From Pseudomonadales bacterium (GTDB taxonomy: Bacteria; Pseudomonadota; Gammaproteobacteria; Pseudomonadales; Azotimanducaceae): a stretch of 64,000 bases of DNA. Position 1 is the stretch's first letter. Every line of letters begins with the position of its first letter. Both the position numbers and the translations under genes were made by a program. The stretch covers positions 1 through 64,000 of the forward strand of contig JACKNX010000016.1 in NCBI GenBank assembly GCA_024234635.1. Direction: 5' to 3'. Under the pieces are notes generated by a model. The model was not told the DNA's origin. It saw only the letters and a program-made list of their open reading frames with translations, and made no database searches. Shown here piece after piece: positions 25,191 through 33,843 of this stretch.

Positions 25191-26171
25191 ATGAAAGCCG
25201 TCCTTTGCACGCATTTCGGCATGCCGGAAGAACTCGAACTCGCGGAGATTCCCGATCCGGTTCCGGGCCAGGGACAGCTCCTGGTGGAAGTTCATGCTGC
25301 TGCCCTGAATTTCCCGGACGTGTTGATGATCCAGGGGAAATACCAGAGCCAGCCGCCCATGCCGTTCTCCCCTGGCGGCGAGATTGCCGGGGTCGTTGCC
25401 GCACTTGGTCCCGGCGTCACGGACTGGTCAGTGGGCGATCGCGTGTTCGGCGGTACCGGGTCCGGCGGCTTCGCCCAGAAAGTCGCCGTGCCGGCAGGTG
25501 CCATGCGGCGCATCCCCGATGGAATGGACGACGCCACGGCTTCCGGTATCAGCACCACGTACGGCACGTCCTACTACGCCTTGAAGCAGCGGGCGGCACT
25601 GATGCCGGGTGAAACGTTGCTGGTCACTGGCGCCGGGGGCGGTGTTGGCATCGCCGCGGTGGAGCTCGGCAAGGCGATGGGGGCAACCGTCATCGCCGCC
25701 GCCAGCTCTGACGACAAACTGGCCCTGGCGCAGGCCGCGGGCGCGGATCACCTGGTGAACTATGCCGATGGCAAGCTCAAGGACAAAATCAAGGCGCTCA
25801 CCGGCGGGCGTGGCGTGGACGTGATCTACGATCCGGTCGGCGGCGCGCTGTTCGACGATTGCATGCGCTCCATCGCCTGGTACGGGCGTGTGCTGGTCAT
25901 CGGCTTTGCTGACGGCCAGATTCCGAAACTCCCCACCAATCTGGTGCTGCTCAAGAGCTGCCAGGTTATCGGCGTTTTCTATGGCGCCTGGACGCAACGC
26001 GATCCGCAAGCGACCGCGGCAAACATGCGGGAGATCCTCGAGTTCTTCACCTCGGGCAGACTGGCGCCGCGAATCGGTGCCCGTTTTGCCATGCACGACT
26101 ACGCTGCCGCGATGCGCTGCCTGATGGAGCGGCGGGCGCTCGGCAAGGTCGTACTGGAGATCGGAGCATGA
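25191..26171 (+). CDS. NADPH:quinone oxidoreductase family (zinc-independent MDR)
   Basis: A 326-residue medium-chain dehydrogenase/reductase without zinc cysteines. It has ALNFPDVLMIQGKYQSQPP and PFSPGGEIAGVV in the N-terminal GroES-like domain. The nucleotide motif is LVTGAGGGVGIAAVELGKAMG (near residue 145), and the domain also has GGRGVDVIYDPVGG (near 212). Such enzymes reduce quinones or enoyl thioesters with NADPH. ATG 25191 gives the family N-terminus MKAVLCTHFGMPEELEL. The stop overlaps dsbB by 4 nt, an unexpected but direct link. Confidence 0.9.
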   Translation: MKAVLCTHFGMPEELELAEIPDPVPGQGQLLVEVHAAALNFPDVLMIQGKYQSQPPMPFSPGGEIAGVVAALGPGVTDWSVGDRVFGGTGSGGFAQKVAVPAGAMRRIPDGMDDATASGISTTYGTSYYALKQRAALMPGETLLVTGAGGGVGIAAVELGKAMGATVIAAASSDDKLALAQAAGADHLVNYADGKLKDKIKALTGGRGVDVIYDPVGGALFDDCMRSIAWYGRVLVIGFADGQIPKLPTNLVLLKSCQVIGVFYGAWTQRDPQATAANMREILEFFTSGRLAPRIGARFAMHDYAAAMRCLMERRALGKVVLEIGA

Positions 26172-26644
26172 TCGAACGGCTGCGGCGGCTCTGGGCACTG
26201 GCGATTCCAGCGCTCACCGGCACCCTGCTGGCGGCGGCGCTGGGCATGGAACACCTGCTCGGGCTCGAGCCTTGCCCGCTGTGCCTCATGCAACGCATCT
26301 GGATGATCGTCGCCGGTCTCGTCTGCCTGGCCGCACTGCTGCATCGCGGCGGCCAGCGACTCTACGCCGGACTCGGCGCCTTCGCCGGTCTCGTGGGTGG
26401 CGGCTTTTCCATAAGGCATCTGTACCTGCAGAGCCTGCCCGAAGATCAGGCGCCCTCCTGCGGCCCTGACCTGGGCTACATGTTCGAGAACTTCCCGCTG
26501 CGGGATGTGCTGGCCGCCATGACACATGGCACCGGTGACTGCGCCAAAGTGGAGAATCTCATCGATGTGCTCATTCCCGTTGGCGCCCTGGGCGGTTTCA
26601 TCGCCATCGTACTGATCTGCACGCTGGCCATCCTCCGCCGCTGA
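26168..26644 (+). CDS. dsbB: Disulfide bond formation protein DsbB
   Basis: A 158-residue four-helix inner-membrane protein that re-oxidises DsbA and passes electrons to ubiquinone. Both periplasmic cysteine pairs are present: CPLC (Cys36, Cys39) after the first helix, then Cys98 (APSCGP) and Cys125 (GDCAKV) in the second loop. Conserved Arg in MQRIW follows the first pair, near the quinone site. It overlaps the quinone-reductase-like gene by 4 nt and is followed by rsd, as in Pseudomonas, where a dsbB-type gene adjoins algQ. Confidence 0.93.
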   Translation: MIERLRRLWALAIPALTGTLLAAALGMEHLLGLEPCPLCLMQRIWMIVAGLVCLAALLHRGGQRLYAGLGAFAGLVGGGFSIRHLYLQSLPEDQAPSCGPDLGYMFENFPLRDVLAAMTHGTGDCAKVENLIDVLIPVGALGGFIAIVLICTLAILRR

Positions 26645-26822
26645 AACCGTCAGCGTCGCGTCCCCGCGTCCGCCCGCCTGCGGTCGACCGTCCCCACCCG
26701 GTCGGCTGCCTCGCCTGCGCCAGGGGCGGCGTTCGCCCTCTTTGCGTATTCACTGAAGGGGCCGACTGGCGGAATTCCAATTCGTTGCTACTTTTACCGA
26801 GACAGTCAACGGCGAGGGGGCC

Positions 26823-27260
26823 ATGAACAAGACAGTCTACGGATTCAACGACCGCTTCCATACCGCGCGGCAGCGCCTGCTGAGCTACCTGCTCAAACTT
26901 GGCCACGCCATCGACGCCGACACGCCCGATCTGGCCAGCGCCCTGACCGTACGCTTCTGCGATACGCTGGTGGACTATCTGGCGACCGGCCACTTCCAGA
27001 TTCTGGACAAACACCGGCCGACGGCGGATGAACTGGCCGCGTGTGAGGCGACCACCCGCAAGGCGCTGGCCTTCAGCGACCGGTTTGGCAACGGCGAAAC
27101 ACCTGACCTGGCCGAATTGCGCGTCTCACTCGAGCGCCTGGCGCTGCTCCTGGACAGCCGCATGGATATCGAGGACGAAGTGCTGCAGCGCTCCGACCGG
27201 GTCGCGCAACCTCTCCGCGCGTCGACCGCAAGAAACCGACCTGCGACGGCGGTCGCCTGA
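26823..27260 (+). CDS. rsd: Rsd/AlgQ-family anti-sigma-70 protein
   Basis: A 145-residue protein with the Rsd/AlgQ hallmark RFCDTLVDYLATGHFQI (near residue 41). The C-terminal helix LERLALLLDSRMDIEDEVL (near 101) matches the regular end of the family domain. Rsd binds region 4 of the primary sigma factor and frees core polymerase in stationary phase. ATG 26823 has GAGGGGG 3 nt upstream, rather close. A basic tail after residue 125 is unlike E. coli Rsd. The dsbB neighbour is conserved. Confidence 0.85.
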   Translation: MNKTVYGFNDRFHTARQRLLSYLLKLGHAIDADTPDLASALTVRFCDTLVDYLATGHFQILDKHRPTADELAACEATTRKALAFSDRFGNGETPDLAELRVSLERLALLLDSRMDIEDEVLQRSDRVAQPLRASTARNRPATAVA

Positions 27261-27274
27261 CGCGACCACGCACG

Positions 27275-28231
27275 ATGAAGCCCGTCACCGCTGTCCTCAT
27301 CTGCTGCCTCGCCATGGTCAGCAGTTGCAGCGGCGGCGAGCAACCCACCGGACGCTGGAACGTCGCGGTACAGGGACTGTTCGCTGCGGCGGTGAGCACC
27401 GATGCCCGACTTGTCATCGCCGGCTCCATGAACCACGGCACGTCCGTGTGGCAGATGCCCGAGTTCGAACGACTGTACGACTGGCGACACCGGAGCGGGG
27501 AGAACCTCGAACTGGTTGCCGCGGCCTTTTCACCCGATGGCACCCGCGCCGTCACCTGCGATCCACGGACACTGGTGCTGTGGGACACCAGTTCAGGCAA
27601 CTCGCTGCAGTTCTGGGGACTTCCAGGCGCCGCCCAGGACCTGGCGGTGATGCCAAACGGTCACGAGGTGCTGCTGGGCCTGGAAGATCACAGCGCGCTG
27701 CTGTTTGACGCCGCGGATGGCAGCCATCGACGCACCTTCCTCCACGAAGGCGTGGTGAGTGCGGTTGCGCTGAGCGCGGATGGCAAGCTGGCACTAACCG
27801 GCGCGGACGACAACGCAGCCCGACTCTGGTCGGTGGAGACCGGCACGCTGCTGTTTCGATTCGACCATTCAAGCCCAGTTCGTACCGTGGCCATTTCGCC
27901 TGACGGCAAACGTCTCTTCACCGCCGCCACCAACGCGGAGGTACGGCTGTGGGACGCGGAAACGGGGAAGGTGCTGCAGCGGATATCGGATCGGAACAGC
28001 AGCATTACCCAGGCGGCCTTCGCGGCTGACGGCAGTTTTGTGCTGACCGCCGAACTGGGAGGTCAGATCGATCGCATCAGCGTAGCCTCTGGCCGCCGCG
28101 AACGCTCATGGCGCCTGCCGGGTGCAGATTTCTCGCGCCGCCGCGGTACCGGCGTGCTTGCTCTGAACGTCACGCCGAATGGCCGTTCCTGGGCCGTCAG
28201 CGGCGACGGGTGGATCATCTCGCTGGATTGA
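27275..28231 (+). CDS. WD40-repeat lipoprotein
   Basis: A 318-residue protein. The N-terminus MKPVTAVLICCLAMVSSCSG looks like a lipoprotein signal with Cys18 as the anchor. The mature part carries at least five WD-like blades, for example LALTGADDNAARLWSVETG, RLFTAATNAEVRLWDAETG and VAAAFSPDGTRAVTCDP. It should form a beta-propeller in the periplasm, attached to a membrane. It follows rsd by 14 nt and is likely co-transcribed. Partner and role are unknown; it resembles small WD40 lipoproteins seen alone in marine gammaproteobacteria. Confidence 0.75.
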   Translation: MKPVTAVLICCLAMVSSCSGGEQPTGRWNVAVQGLFAAAVSTDARLVIAGSMNHGTSVWQMPEFERLYDWRHRSGENLELVAAAFSPDGTRAVTCDPRTLVLWDTSSGNSLQFWGLPGAAQDLAVMPNGHEVLLGLEDHSALLFDAADGSHRRTFLHEGVVSAVALSADGKLALTGADDNAARLWSVETGTLLFRFDHSSPVRTVAISPDGKRLFTAATNAEVRLWDAETGKVLQRISDRNSSITQAAFAADGSFVLTAELGGQIDRISVASGRRERSWRLPGADFSRRRGTGVLALNVTPNGRSWAVSGDGWIISLD

Positions 28232-28527
28232 GAAAGCGATCACGCGAATTCAGCAAATATCCATAATTCGACGTCGCATTTTGCAATTGCCCCCATAGCC
28301 CCTGCGTAAAACGTGGTGCTATATTGCACGTCAGGAATTTGCCGCAGTTTGTGCAACTATCCTTAACGAATACAAGAACTAAGAAACCTTTCCTCGTCAG
28401 GATTCCGGGGAGTGCGCAAACACTTCGGTTTATGACGGGGCCAGTCGGTGGATCGCCGTGCTGGGAAATAGAGGTTCAGGGGGGTGAATTCCGCCGGTTT
28501 GACTGGCGGAATCAACAGGACAACATC
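28232..28527. other. AT-richer region upstream of the ParA gene
   Basis: Distinctly AT-richer than its surroundings. It holds TATATT at 28321-28326 and TTGTGC-16-TACAAG further on, both possible promoters, and an inverted repeat 28488-28512 (ATTCCGCC / GGCGGAAT, 9-nt loop) just before the ribosome binding site AGGA. No coding frame with family character. Confidence 0.4.
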
Positions 28528-29313
28528 ATGGCGGATGTACCACGCCGCATACTTGTCGTGAACGGCAAAGGTGGATGTGGCAAGACCACGGTGGCTACCA
28601 ACCTTGCGGCGATGCTGGCAAGGGGTTTCAGGTCGCCCGACGGACGGCACTCCGGTCCTCGCCAGGTATCGCTGATCGATCACGATCCGCAGGCGAGCAG
28701 CAGCTACTGGGCAAGCCAGCGCAGCAGCGAACTGCCGCCGATCCATGTGATCCCGGCGCACCAGCGCACCGGTATGTACCAGACACAGGCCTTTGCCTTC
28801 CGAATTCCCTTCGATACCGACGATGTCATCATTGATGCGCACTCCAACACCCGCGACCGCGATCTCGAGTCCCTGCTCAAGCAGAGCGATATCGTGCTGG
28901 TGCCGATTCTGGCCTCGCCCATCGACATTCGAGCCGGCGGCAGTTTCATCACCGAGCTGCTCACGCACCGCATCTTCCGCGCCGCACCACGACCGGTTGG
29001 TGTCATCGCCAACCGGGTACAACCGAATTCGGAAACAGCGTTGAAGCTTCAGCATTTCCTGCAGTGCCTGGACGTGCCAAACGTCGCCACCTTCCGCGAC
29101 ACAGGCGCCTACCATGAAGGCATGGAGCGCGGCTGTGGCATCTGCGAACTGCCGCCTTCCCGAACGACCCGCCGCGAATACGCCGAATGGCGCGCACTGG
29201 TTCGGTGGATCGATGATCAGCCACTGGGCAACACCCGATCTTCGTCTGGCATCCGCTCCATGCCGCTGGCGGCAAACCGGCGCAACGAACCAGGCACTTC
29301 CATCCGCGCCTGA
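28528..29313 (+). CDS. ParA-family ATPase (orphan)
   Basis: A 261-residue deviant-Walker ATPase. VVNGKGGCGKTTVATNLAAM carries the signature lysine of ParA/MinD proteins (KGGxGKT, residues 14-20). LIDHDPQASSSYW is the Walker A-prime region and DDVIIDAHSNTRDRDLE is Walker B. The C-terminal tail (GNTRSSSGIRSMPLAANRRN) is basic and unconserved. No ParB, parS-like site or chemotaxis gene is adjacent, so the cargo is unknown. The start at 28528 follows AGGA at 7 nt. The upstream region is AT-rich with an inverted repeat over the leader. It may place a protein complex on nucleoid or membrane. Confidence 0.85.
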   Translation: MADVPRRILVVNGKGGCGKTTVATNLAAMLARGFRSPDGRHSGPRQVSLIDHDPQASSSYWASQRSSELPPIHVIPAHQRTGMYQTQAFAFRIPFDTDDVIIDAHSNTRDRDLESLLKQSDIVLVPILASPIDIRAGGSFITELLTHRIFRAAPRPVGVIANRVQPNSETALKLQHFLQCLDVPNVATFRDTGAYHEGMERGCGICELPPSRTTRREYAEWRALVRWIDDQPLGNTRSSSGIRSMPLAANRRNEPGTSIRA

Positions 29314-29385
29314 CGCGTTCGCAGAGAGCCGGTGGATCCGGGTTCGGGTCTCCGCCGGAACAACGGACTCTGGCAGACTGCACGC

Positions 29386-31278
29386 ATGATCACCGCGCAG
29401 AACATCCTCTTCAAACGTGGCGAGACGACCATCTTCGAGGGGTTGTCATTCGTCGTACACGCCGGTCAGAAGGTTGGCATCGTCGGCCGCAACGGTGTCG
29501 GCAAATCCACGCTGTTCCGCTTTTTCCGCGACGGCCTGGAGCCGGATACCGGCGATCTGACCTTTCCTGACGGCTGGCGCATCAGTCGCCTGCGCCAGGA
29601 GGTCGACGGCGGCGCACGCCCGGCACTGGAGTTCGTGATCGACGGGCATCGCGACTTGCGGAACGTCGAGACGGCGCTGGCCCGGGCGGAGGCGGACCCC
29701 GACACCGACGGCGCCACGCTTGCCGCGCTGCATGCGCGCTTTGACGATCTCGGTGGTCACACGGCCCCCGCGCAGGCAGCCGCCATACTGCATGGCCTCG
29801 GTTTCGACGCCGACGCGCTGCAACGACCGTTCAATGCGTTTTCAGGTGGCTGGCGTATCCGTCTGGGCCTGGCTCAGGCACTCATGCAGCCCGCCGATCT
29901 GTTGCTGCTGGACGAACCGACCAACCACCTGGACCTGGAAGCGACACTCTGGCTCGAGCAGTTTCTCTCCCGGTTCGACGGCACGTTGCTGGTAATCGCC
30001 CACGATCGTCAGTTTCTCGATCACGTTTGTTCGCACACCTTGCACCTGATCCAGGGAACCGCGCGCGTCTACCGCGGCGGCTACACCCAGTTCGAGCGTG
30101 CACGCGCCGAAGAAGCCCTGCGCGAGACGCGCCAGGCGGAAAAACGCGACGCAGAGGTGGAGCACATCCGCAAGTTCGTCTCGCGCTTTCGTGCCAAGGC
30201 CAGCAAAGCCGCCCAGGTACAGAGCCGCTTGCGGGTACTGGAGAAGCTGCTGGACGTCGCACCGGCCCGGGTCGACAGCCCGTACCGGGTGACGTTTCCG
30301 AACCCGGATCGCATGTCCAATCCGCTGCTGCATCTTCGCGACGTGAGTATCGGTTATGGCGCCGTCACCGTGCTGCGCCGGATCTCACTGTCTCTGCTGC
30401 CCGGTGACCGGGTCGGGGTGCTGGGCGCCAACGGGGCCGGGAAGACCACGCTGCTGCGCGCGCTGGTCGGCGATCTGCCCGTGCAACAGGGCGATTTCAG
30501 CCGCGGCGACTACGCCAGCACCGGCTACTTCTCGCAACACCAGATGGAGGTGCTGGATGGCTCGCTGACACCGCTGGCGCAATGCATCCGGCATGCACCG
30601 TCGCTGACCCAGCAGGCGGCACGCAATCTGCTGGGGGGCTGGGGTTTTGACGGCACCATGGTGGAGCGGCCGATTTCCACCCTGTCCGGCGGCGAGAAAG
30701 CCCGCCTTGTTCTGGCCCTGATCGCCTACGACAAGCCCGCGATTCTGGTGCTGGACGAGCCGACCAACCACCTGGACATCGAGATGCGCGACGCACTGGC
30801 GCTGGCGCTGCAGAACTACGAAGGCGCCCTCGTCGTGGTATCGCACGATCGGCATATGATCGAAGCGGTATGTGACGAGCTCTGGCTGGTACGCGACGGT
30901 GGGGCCGGCAGGTTCAAGGGCAGCCTGGACGACTACCTGGCGCTGCAACGGATGCCAGCTGACGTTGAGGATGGCAGCCGCAACGAGATGGGCGCCGGGG
31001 CTTCCCGGCGGGCGGACCGGCAGCAGCGTGCCGCCGCACGCCAGCAACGCAGCGAGGAACGCAAGGCGCTCAAACGCCTGGAAGCCGACATGGAGAAAAC
31101 TGCGTCCGCGCTGAAACAGCTCGAATCGCGGCTTGCCGATCCGGAAGTCTATGCCGGCCTGTCGCAAGATGAGCTCACAGGGCTGCTGCGCGATGCCGCC
31201 GCGACACGGCAGCGCCTGGAATCCATCGAAAACGCCTGGATGCAGGCCGCCGAGGCGCTCGAGACGGACGATGCCTGA
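29386..31278 (+). CDS. yheS: ABC-F family ATPase (YheS-like)
   Basis: A 630-residue soluble protein with two ABC domains and no membrane segment. The first Walker A is VGRNGVGKST (near residue 30) with signature FSGGWRIRLGLAQ; the second is LGANGAGKTT (near 345) with signature LSGGEKARLVLAL. The linker between them is the arm-bearing P-site tRNA-interacting motif region rich in Arg/Lys (HIRKFVSRFRAKASKAAQVQ). A coiled-coil tail closes the protein. ABC-F proteins act in the ribosomal E-site; YheS helps with problematic nascent chains. It overlaps the kinase gene by 8 nt. Confidence 0.88.
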   Translation: MITAQNILFKRGETTIFEGLSFVVHAGQKVGIVGRNGVGKSTLFRFFRDGLEPDTGDLTFPDGWRISRLRQEVDGGARPALEFVIDGHRDLRNVETALARAEADPDTDGATLAALHARFDDLGGHTAPAQAAAILHGLGFDADALQRPFNAFSGGWRIRLGLAQALMQPADLLLLDEPTNHLDLEATLWLEQFLSRFDGTLLVIAHDRQFLDHVCSHTLHLIQGTARVYRGGYTQFERARAEEALRETRQAEKRDAEVEHIRKFVSRFRAKASKAAQVQSRLRVLEKLLDVAPARVDSPYRVTFPNPDRMSNPLLHLRDVSIGYGAVTVLRRISLSLLPGDRVGVLGANGAGKTTLLRALVGDLPVQQGDFSRGDYASTGYFSQHQMEVLDGSLTPLAQCIRHAPSLTQQAARNLLGGWGFDGTMVERPISTLSGGEKARLVLALIAYDKPAILVLDEPTNHLDIEMRDALALALQNYEGALVVVSHDRHMIEAVCDELWLVRDGGAGRFKGSLDDYLALQRMPADVEDGSRNEMGAGASRRADRQQRAAARQQRSEERKALKRLEADMEKTASALKQLESRLADPEVYAGLSQDELTGLLRDAAATRQRLESIENAWMQAAEALETDDA

Positions 31279-32203
31279 CGGTACCCCGACAGCGGAAATC
31301 AACGTCACCACGGAGATCGTACGGACGCTTCTGGCGCAGCAGGCCCCCGAATTCGCGCAGATGCCCCTGGCGATTGCCGCAAACGGCTGGGACAACACCC
31401 TTGTTGCCGTCGGCGATCGATGGCTGGCGCGGCTGCCCCGGCGGGCGCTGGCCGCGCCTCTGATCCGCCATGAACAGCAGCTGCTGTCATTCCTTGCGCC
31501 AAGACTACCGGTACCGGTCCCCGTACCGATTCGAAGCGGCGTGCCAGGCACCACATATCCCTGGCACTGGAGCCTTGTCGAACGTCTGCCTGGCGAGCCG
31601 GCTACCCGAGCGGCGCTGAATGACAACGGCGTGCTGCAATGGGCGGACTTTCTTGCCCACCTTCATCGCCCCCAGGACGCGCGCACCGACCCACCGGCGC
31701 CACTCAACCCCTACCGCGGCGTACCGCTGACCGAACGTTCGGCCAGCGTTCATGAGCGCCTGGCACAACTGCAACAACTCGACCATCCCGTTTCCGGGAC
31801 GCTGCTGGACGTCTGGCGGCGCGCCCAAGCAGCACCAGTGGCAACCGTCGCGACCTGGCTGCACGGCGATCCCCATCCCGGCAACATCCTCACACGTGAC
31901 AGCGCCCTGAGCGCCGTCGTGGATTGGGGGGATGTGACGGCCGGTGACCCGGCCGGCGACCTCGGCAGCCTGTGGCTGCTGGCGGACGATCTATCAGCCC
32001 GCGAGCGCGCGCTGGCGCTTTACCGGGAGAGTGCGCGATACCCACTCACCACAGCGGGCTGGCAGCATCTCGTTTCCCGCGCTCGGGGATGGGCATTCGC
32101 CTACGGCGTCATGCTCCTTGGCGCCGGCCTCGTCGACAATCCAGAGCACGCGGCGGTGGGCCGTCGCGCTCTGGCAAACCTGACGGCGGACCCCGGCCTG
32201 TAG
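31271..32203 (+). CDS. APH-fold phosphotransferase
   Basis: A 310-residue aminoglycoside-phosphotransferase-fold kinase. The catalytic loop is WLHGDPHPGNIL (near residue 198, HGDxxxxN) and the metal Asp lies in VVDWGDVTAGDPAGDL (near 216). The N-lobe lacks a clear glycine loop but has the usual WDNTLVAVGDRWLARLPR strand pair. ATG 31271 lies inside the end of the ABC-F gene and overlaps it by 8 nt. Such proteins phosphorylate small molecules such as macrolides, homoserine or choline. Resistance is possible but not shown. Confidence 0.82.
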   Translation: MPDGTPTAEINVTTEIVRTLLAQQAPEFAQMPLAIAANGWDNTLVAVGDRWLARLPRRALAAPLIRHEQQLLSFLAPRLPVPVPVPIRSGVPGTTYPWHWSLVERLPGEPATRAALNDNGVLQWADFLAHLHRPQDARTDPPAPLNPYRGVPLTERSASVHERLAQLQQLDHPVSGTLLDVWRRAQAAPVATVATWLHGDPHPGNILTRDSALSAVVDWGDVTAGDPAGDLGSLWLLADDLSARERALALYRESARYPLTTAGWQHLVSRARGWAFAYGVMLLGAGLVDNPEHAAVGRRALANLTADPGL

Positions 32204-32272
32204 ATCCCCAACCGAATGTTTGTTCGGGAGTCTGACGAGCGGAATTCGCGACATCACGGCGGGAACGCGTAC

Positions 32273-33178
32273 TCAGTCGCCGCTCGCCGGTTCCGGAGCG
32301 CTCGGAGGCGCCTGGTCGAACCGCATCACCTGGAAGCGCAGCGTTCCATCCGATTCGCGATCGCCCAGCAGGAACGTAACGGCTTTTTCCTGCCCCTGCC
32401 GGCGGACCACGAGTTCCAGCGCCTTGCCCGACTCGACCAGACTCCTGTCCAGCGCATCCACCGTGTCGACGGCTTTCCCATCAATCGACAGTACGATGTC
32501 GCCGGCTTTCAGATCGTCCTGGCTGCCCGGTGCATGCAGGACCAGGATACCTGTCCCCACGCCGAAGTAGCCGGCCAGATCGCCCTCTGCCTGTACGAGC
32601 ACCAGATCAGGCGCGCCATGTTCGATGGTGATACGACGCTGACCCGCTGGTCCAACCATTTCAACCAGCGGCGCCATGTTCTGCACCATGGCGGCAATGG
32701 CGCCGTGCATCATCGCGGTGGTTTCCACCGTGACCGTGTGCTCTTCGCCTTTGCGCAGATAAACCACCTCGACCCGATCGCCCGGTGCCAGCGCCTTCAG
32801 TTCGGTACCGAGGGTGCGGCCGGGGTTCTTGAGCCCCAGCAAAGAGGTATCGCCAATGCGTATGAGGGTGTCACCGGCCGTTATTCCCGCAGCGGCGGCG
32901 CCACCGCCCGGTGTCACGCCAATCAGACCCACGCCATTCTCGTCGCCTTCGCCATCGAGCAGCACGCCGAGCATCGCCCGCTTCGAATCGACCCCATCCT
33001 CCGCGTACACCGCCGCATAGGCAGCGCCGAGGTCAGCCGCCGCCTGATCCAGCCGTTCACGCGCTGCCTGGATACGGGCTTCCAGTTCCGGATCGCCGGC
33101 ACGCACCGCCAGCGGCGTGAAGGCTGTCGCCACAGTGGCCAGGAACAAACCAGTGCCCATCAATTTGCGTATGTTCAT
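32273..33178 (-). CDS. Periplasmic tandem-PDZ protein
   Basis: A 301-residue exported protein. Signal peptide MNIRKLMGTGLFLATVATAF (cleaved near AVRAG), then a helical stretch (residues 27-55), then two PDZ-like units: GVGLIGVTPGGGAAAAGITAGDTLIRIG (first) and YFGVGTGILVLHAPGSQDDLKAGDIVLSIDG (second). No protease triad is present. It lies 59 nt after the anti-sigma gene on the same strand and probably belongs to the same envelope-response unit, perhaps as ligand sensor or adaptor. The start was chosen for its signal peptide. Confidence 0.8.
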   Translation of the reverse strand: MNIRKLMGTGLFLATVATAFTPLAVRAGDPELEARIQAARERLDQAAADLGAAYAAVYAEDGVDSKRAMLGVLLDGEGDENGVGLIGVTPGGGAAAAGITAGDTLIRIGDTSLLGLKNPGRTLGTELKALAPGDRVEVVYLRKGEEHTVTVETTAMMHGAIAAMVQNMAPLVEMVGPAGQRRITIEHGAPDLVLVQAEGDLAGYFGVGTGILVLHAPGSQDDLKAGDIVLSIDGKAVDTVDALDRSLVESGKALELVVRRQGQEKAVTFLLGDRESDGTLRFQVMRFDQAPPSAPEPASGD

Positions 33179-33237
33179 TGTCGTTTCCCAATTCCTCACT
33201 ACTCGCCGGATCGTGGGTTCGCACCCACCGCCAGCAC

Positions 33238-33843
33238 TCAGTAAACGGCGAACTGCACCTGCGGCGCTGGCGTGGACTGCAGTGCACGCAAGGTTTCCAG
33301 CAACTCGACACGCCGCTGCCACAATGCAGCCCGGCGCGCTGCGGTCAGCGGGATGGCATCCCCGCCCACCCCGTTGAGCTCCGCGTCGATATCCGCCAAC
33401 CGGAACATCAGCGCCTGTTCACTCGATGACCCGCTGGGCTGGTTGACCTGCAGGATTTCGCGCTCCAACACCCGCGAACGCGCAACCAGCTCAGAAATGC
33501 CGGAATCCGGCGCCGCAAGGCGACTACTCTCGGGCACACCCAGCAGAAACACACCGCTCGCGAGCAGCACACCGGCAGCCAGACCCGCCCAACCCCACCG
33601 TGCCGCCTGGCCACCGTGGCGACTTCTTGCCTGCCGGTCAGCGCGTGCCTCGATACGGGCCCACAAGTCGGGCGACGGCGGCACGGCGACGTCGAGCTGA
33701 CGCAGCGCCGCCCTTGCCGCCGTGAGTTCACCAAGCAACTGTTGCGCCTGCACATCGCCGCCGATTGCGGCGACCTGCGCGGCGTCTACGGGCTCGCCAT
33801 CACGAATGGCAAGCAAGTGTTCCAGGTTCGATTTTCTTTCCAT
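33238..33843 (-). CDS. Predicted membrane anti-sigma factor
   Basis: A 201-residue protein with a short N-terminal cytoplasmic domain (MERKSNLEHLLAIRDGEPVD, then an Ala/Gln-rich helix, like sigma-binding ASD segments). One transmembrane span follows at about residues 82-104 (RWGWAGLAAGVLLASGVFLL), then a periplasmic coiled-coil tail (VLEREILQVN, ALWQRRVELLETLRALQS). It overlaps the sigma gene by 44 nt, the usual sigma/anti-sigma arrangement. Family not firmly named. The PDZ-protein gene follows. Confidence 0.65.
   Translation of the reverse strand: MERKSNLEHLLAIRDGEPVDAAQVAAIGGDVQAQQLLGELTAARAALRQLDVAVPPSPDLWARIEARADRQARSRHGGQAARWGWAGLAAGVLLASGVFLLGVPESSRLAAPDSGISELVARSRVLEREILQVNQPSGSSSEQALMFRLADIDAELNGVGGDAIPLTAARRAALWQRRVELLETLRALQSTPAPQVQFAVY

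Noticed and set aside
26764..28512. Shared 12-mer GACTGGCGGAAT upstream of rsd and upstream of the ParA gene
   Set aside because: Many repeated 12-mers are expected by chance in a window of this size; only one lies in an inverted repeat.
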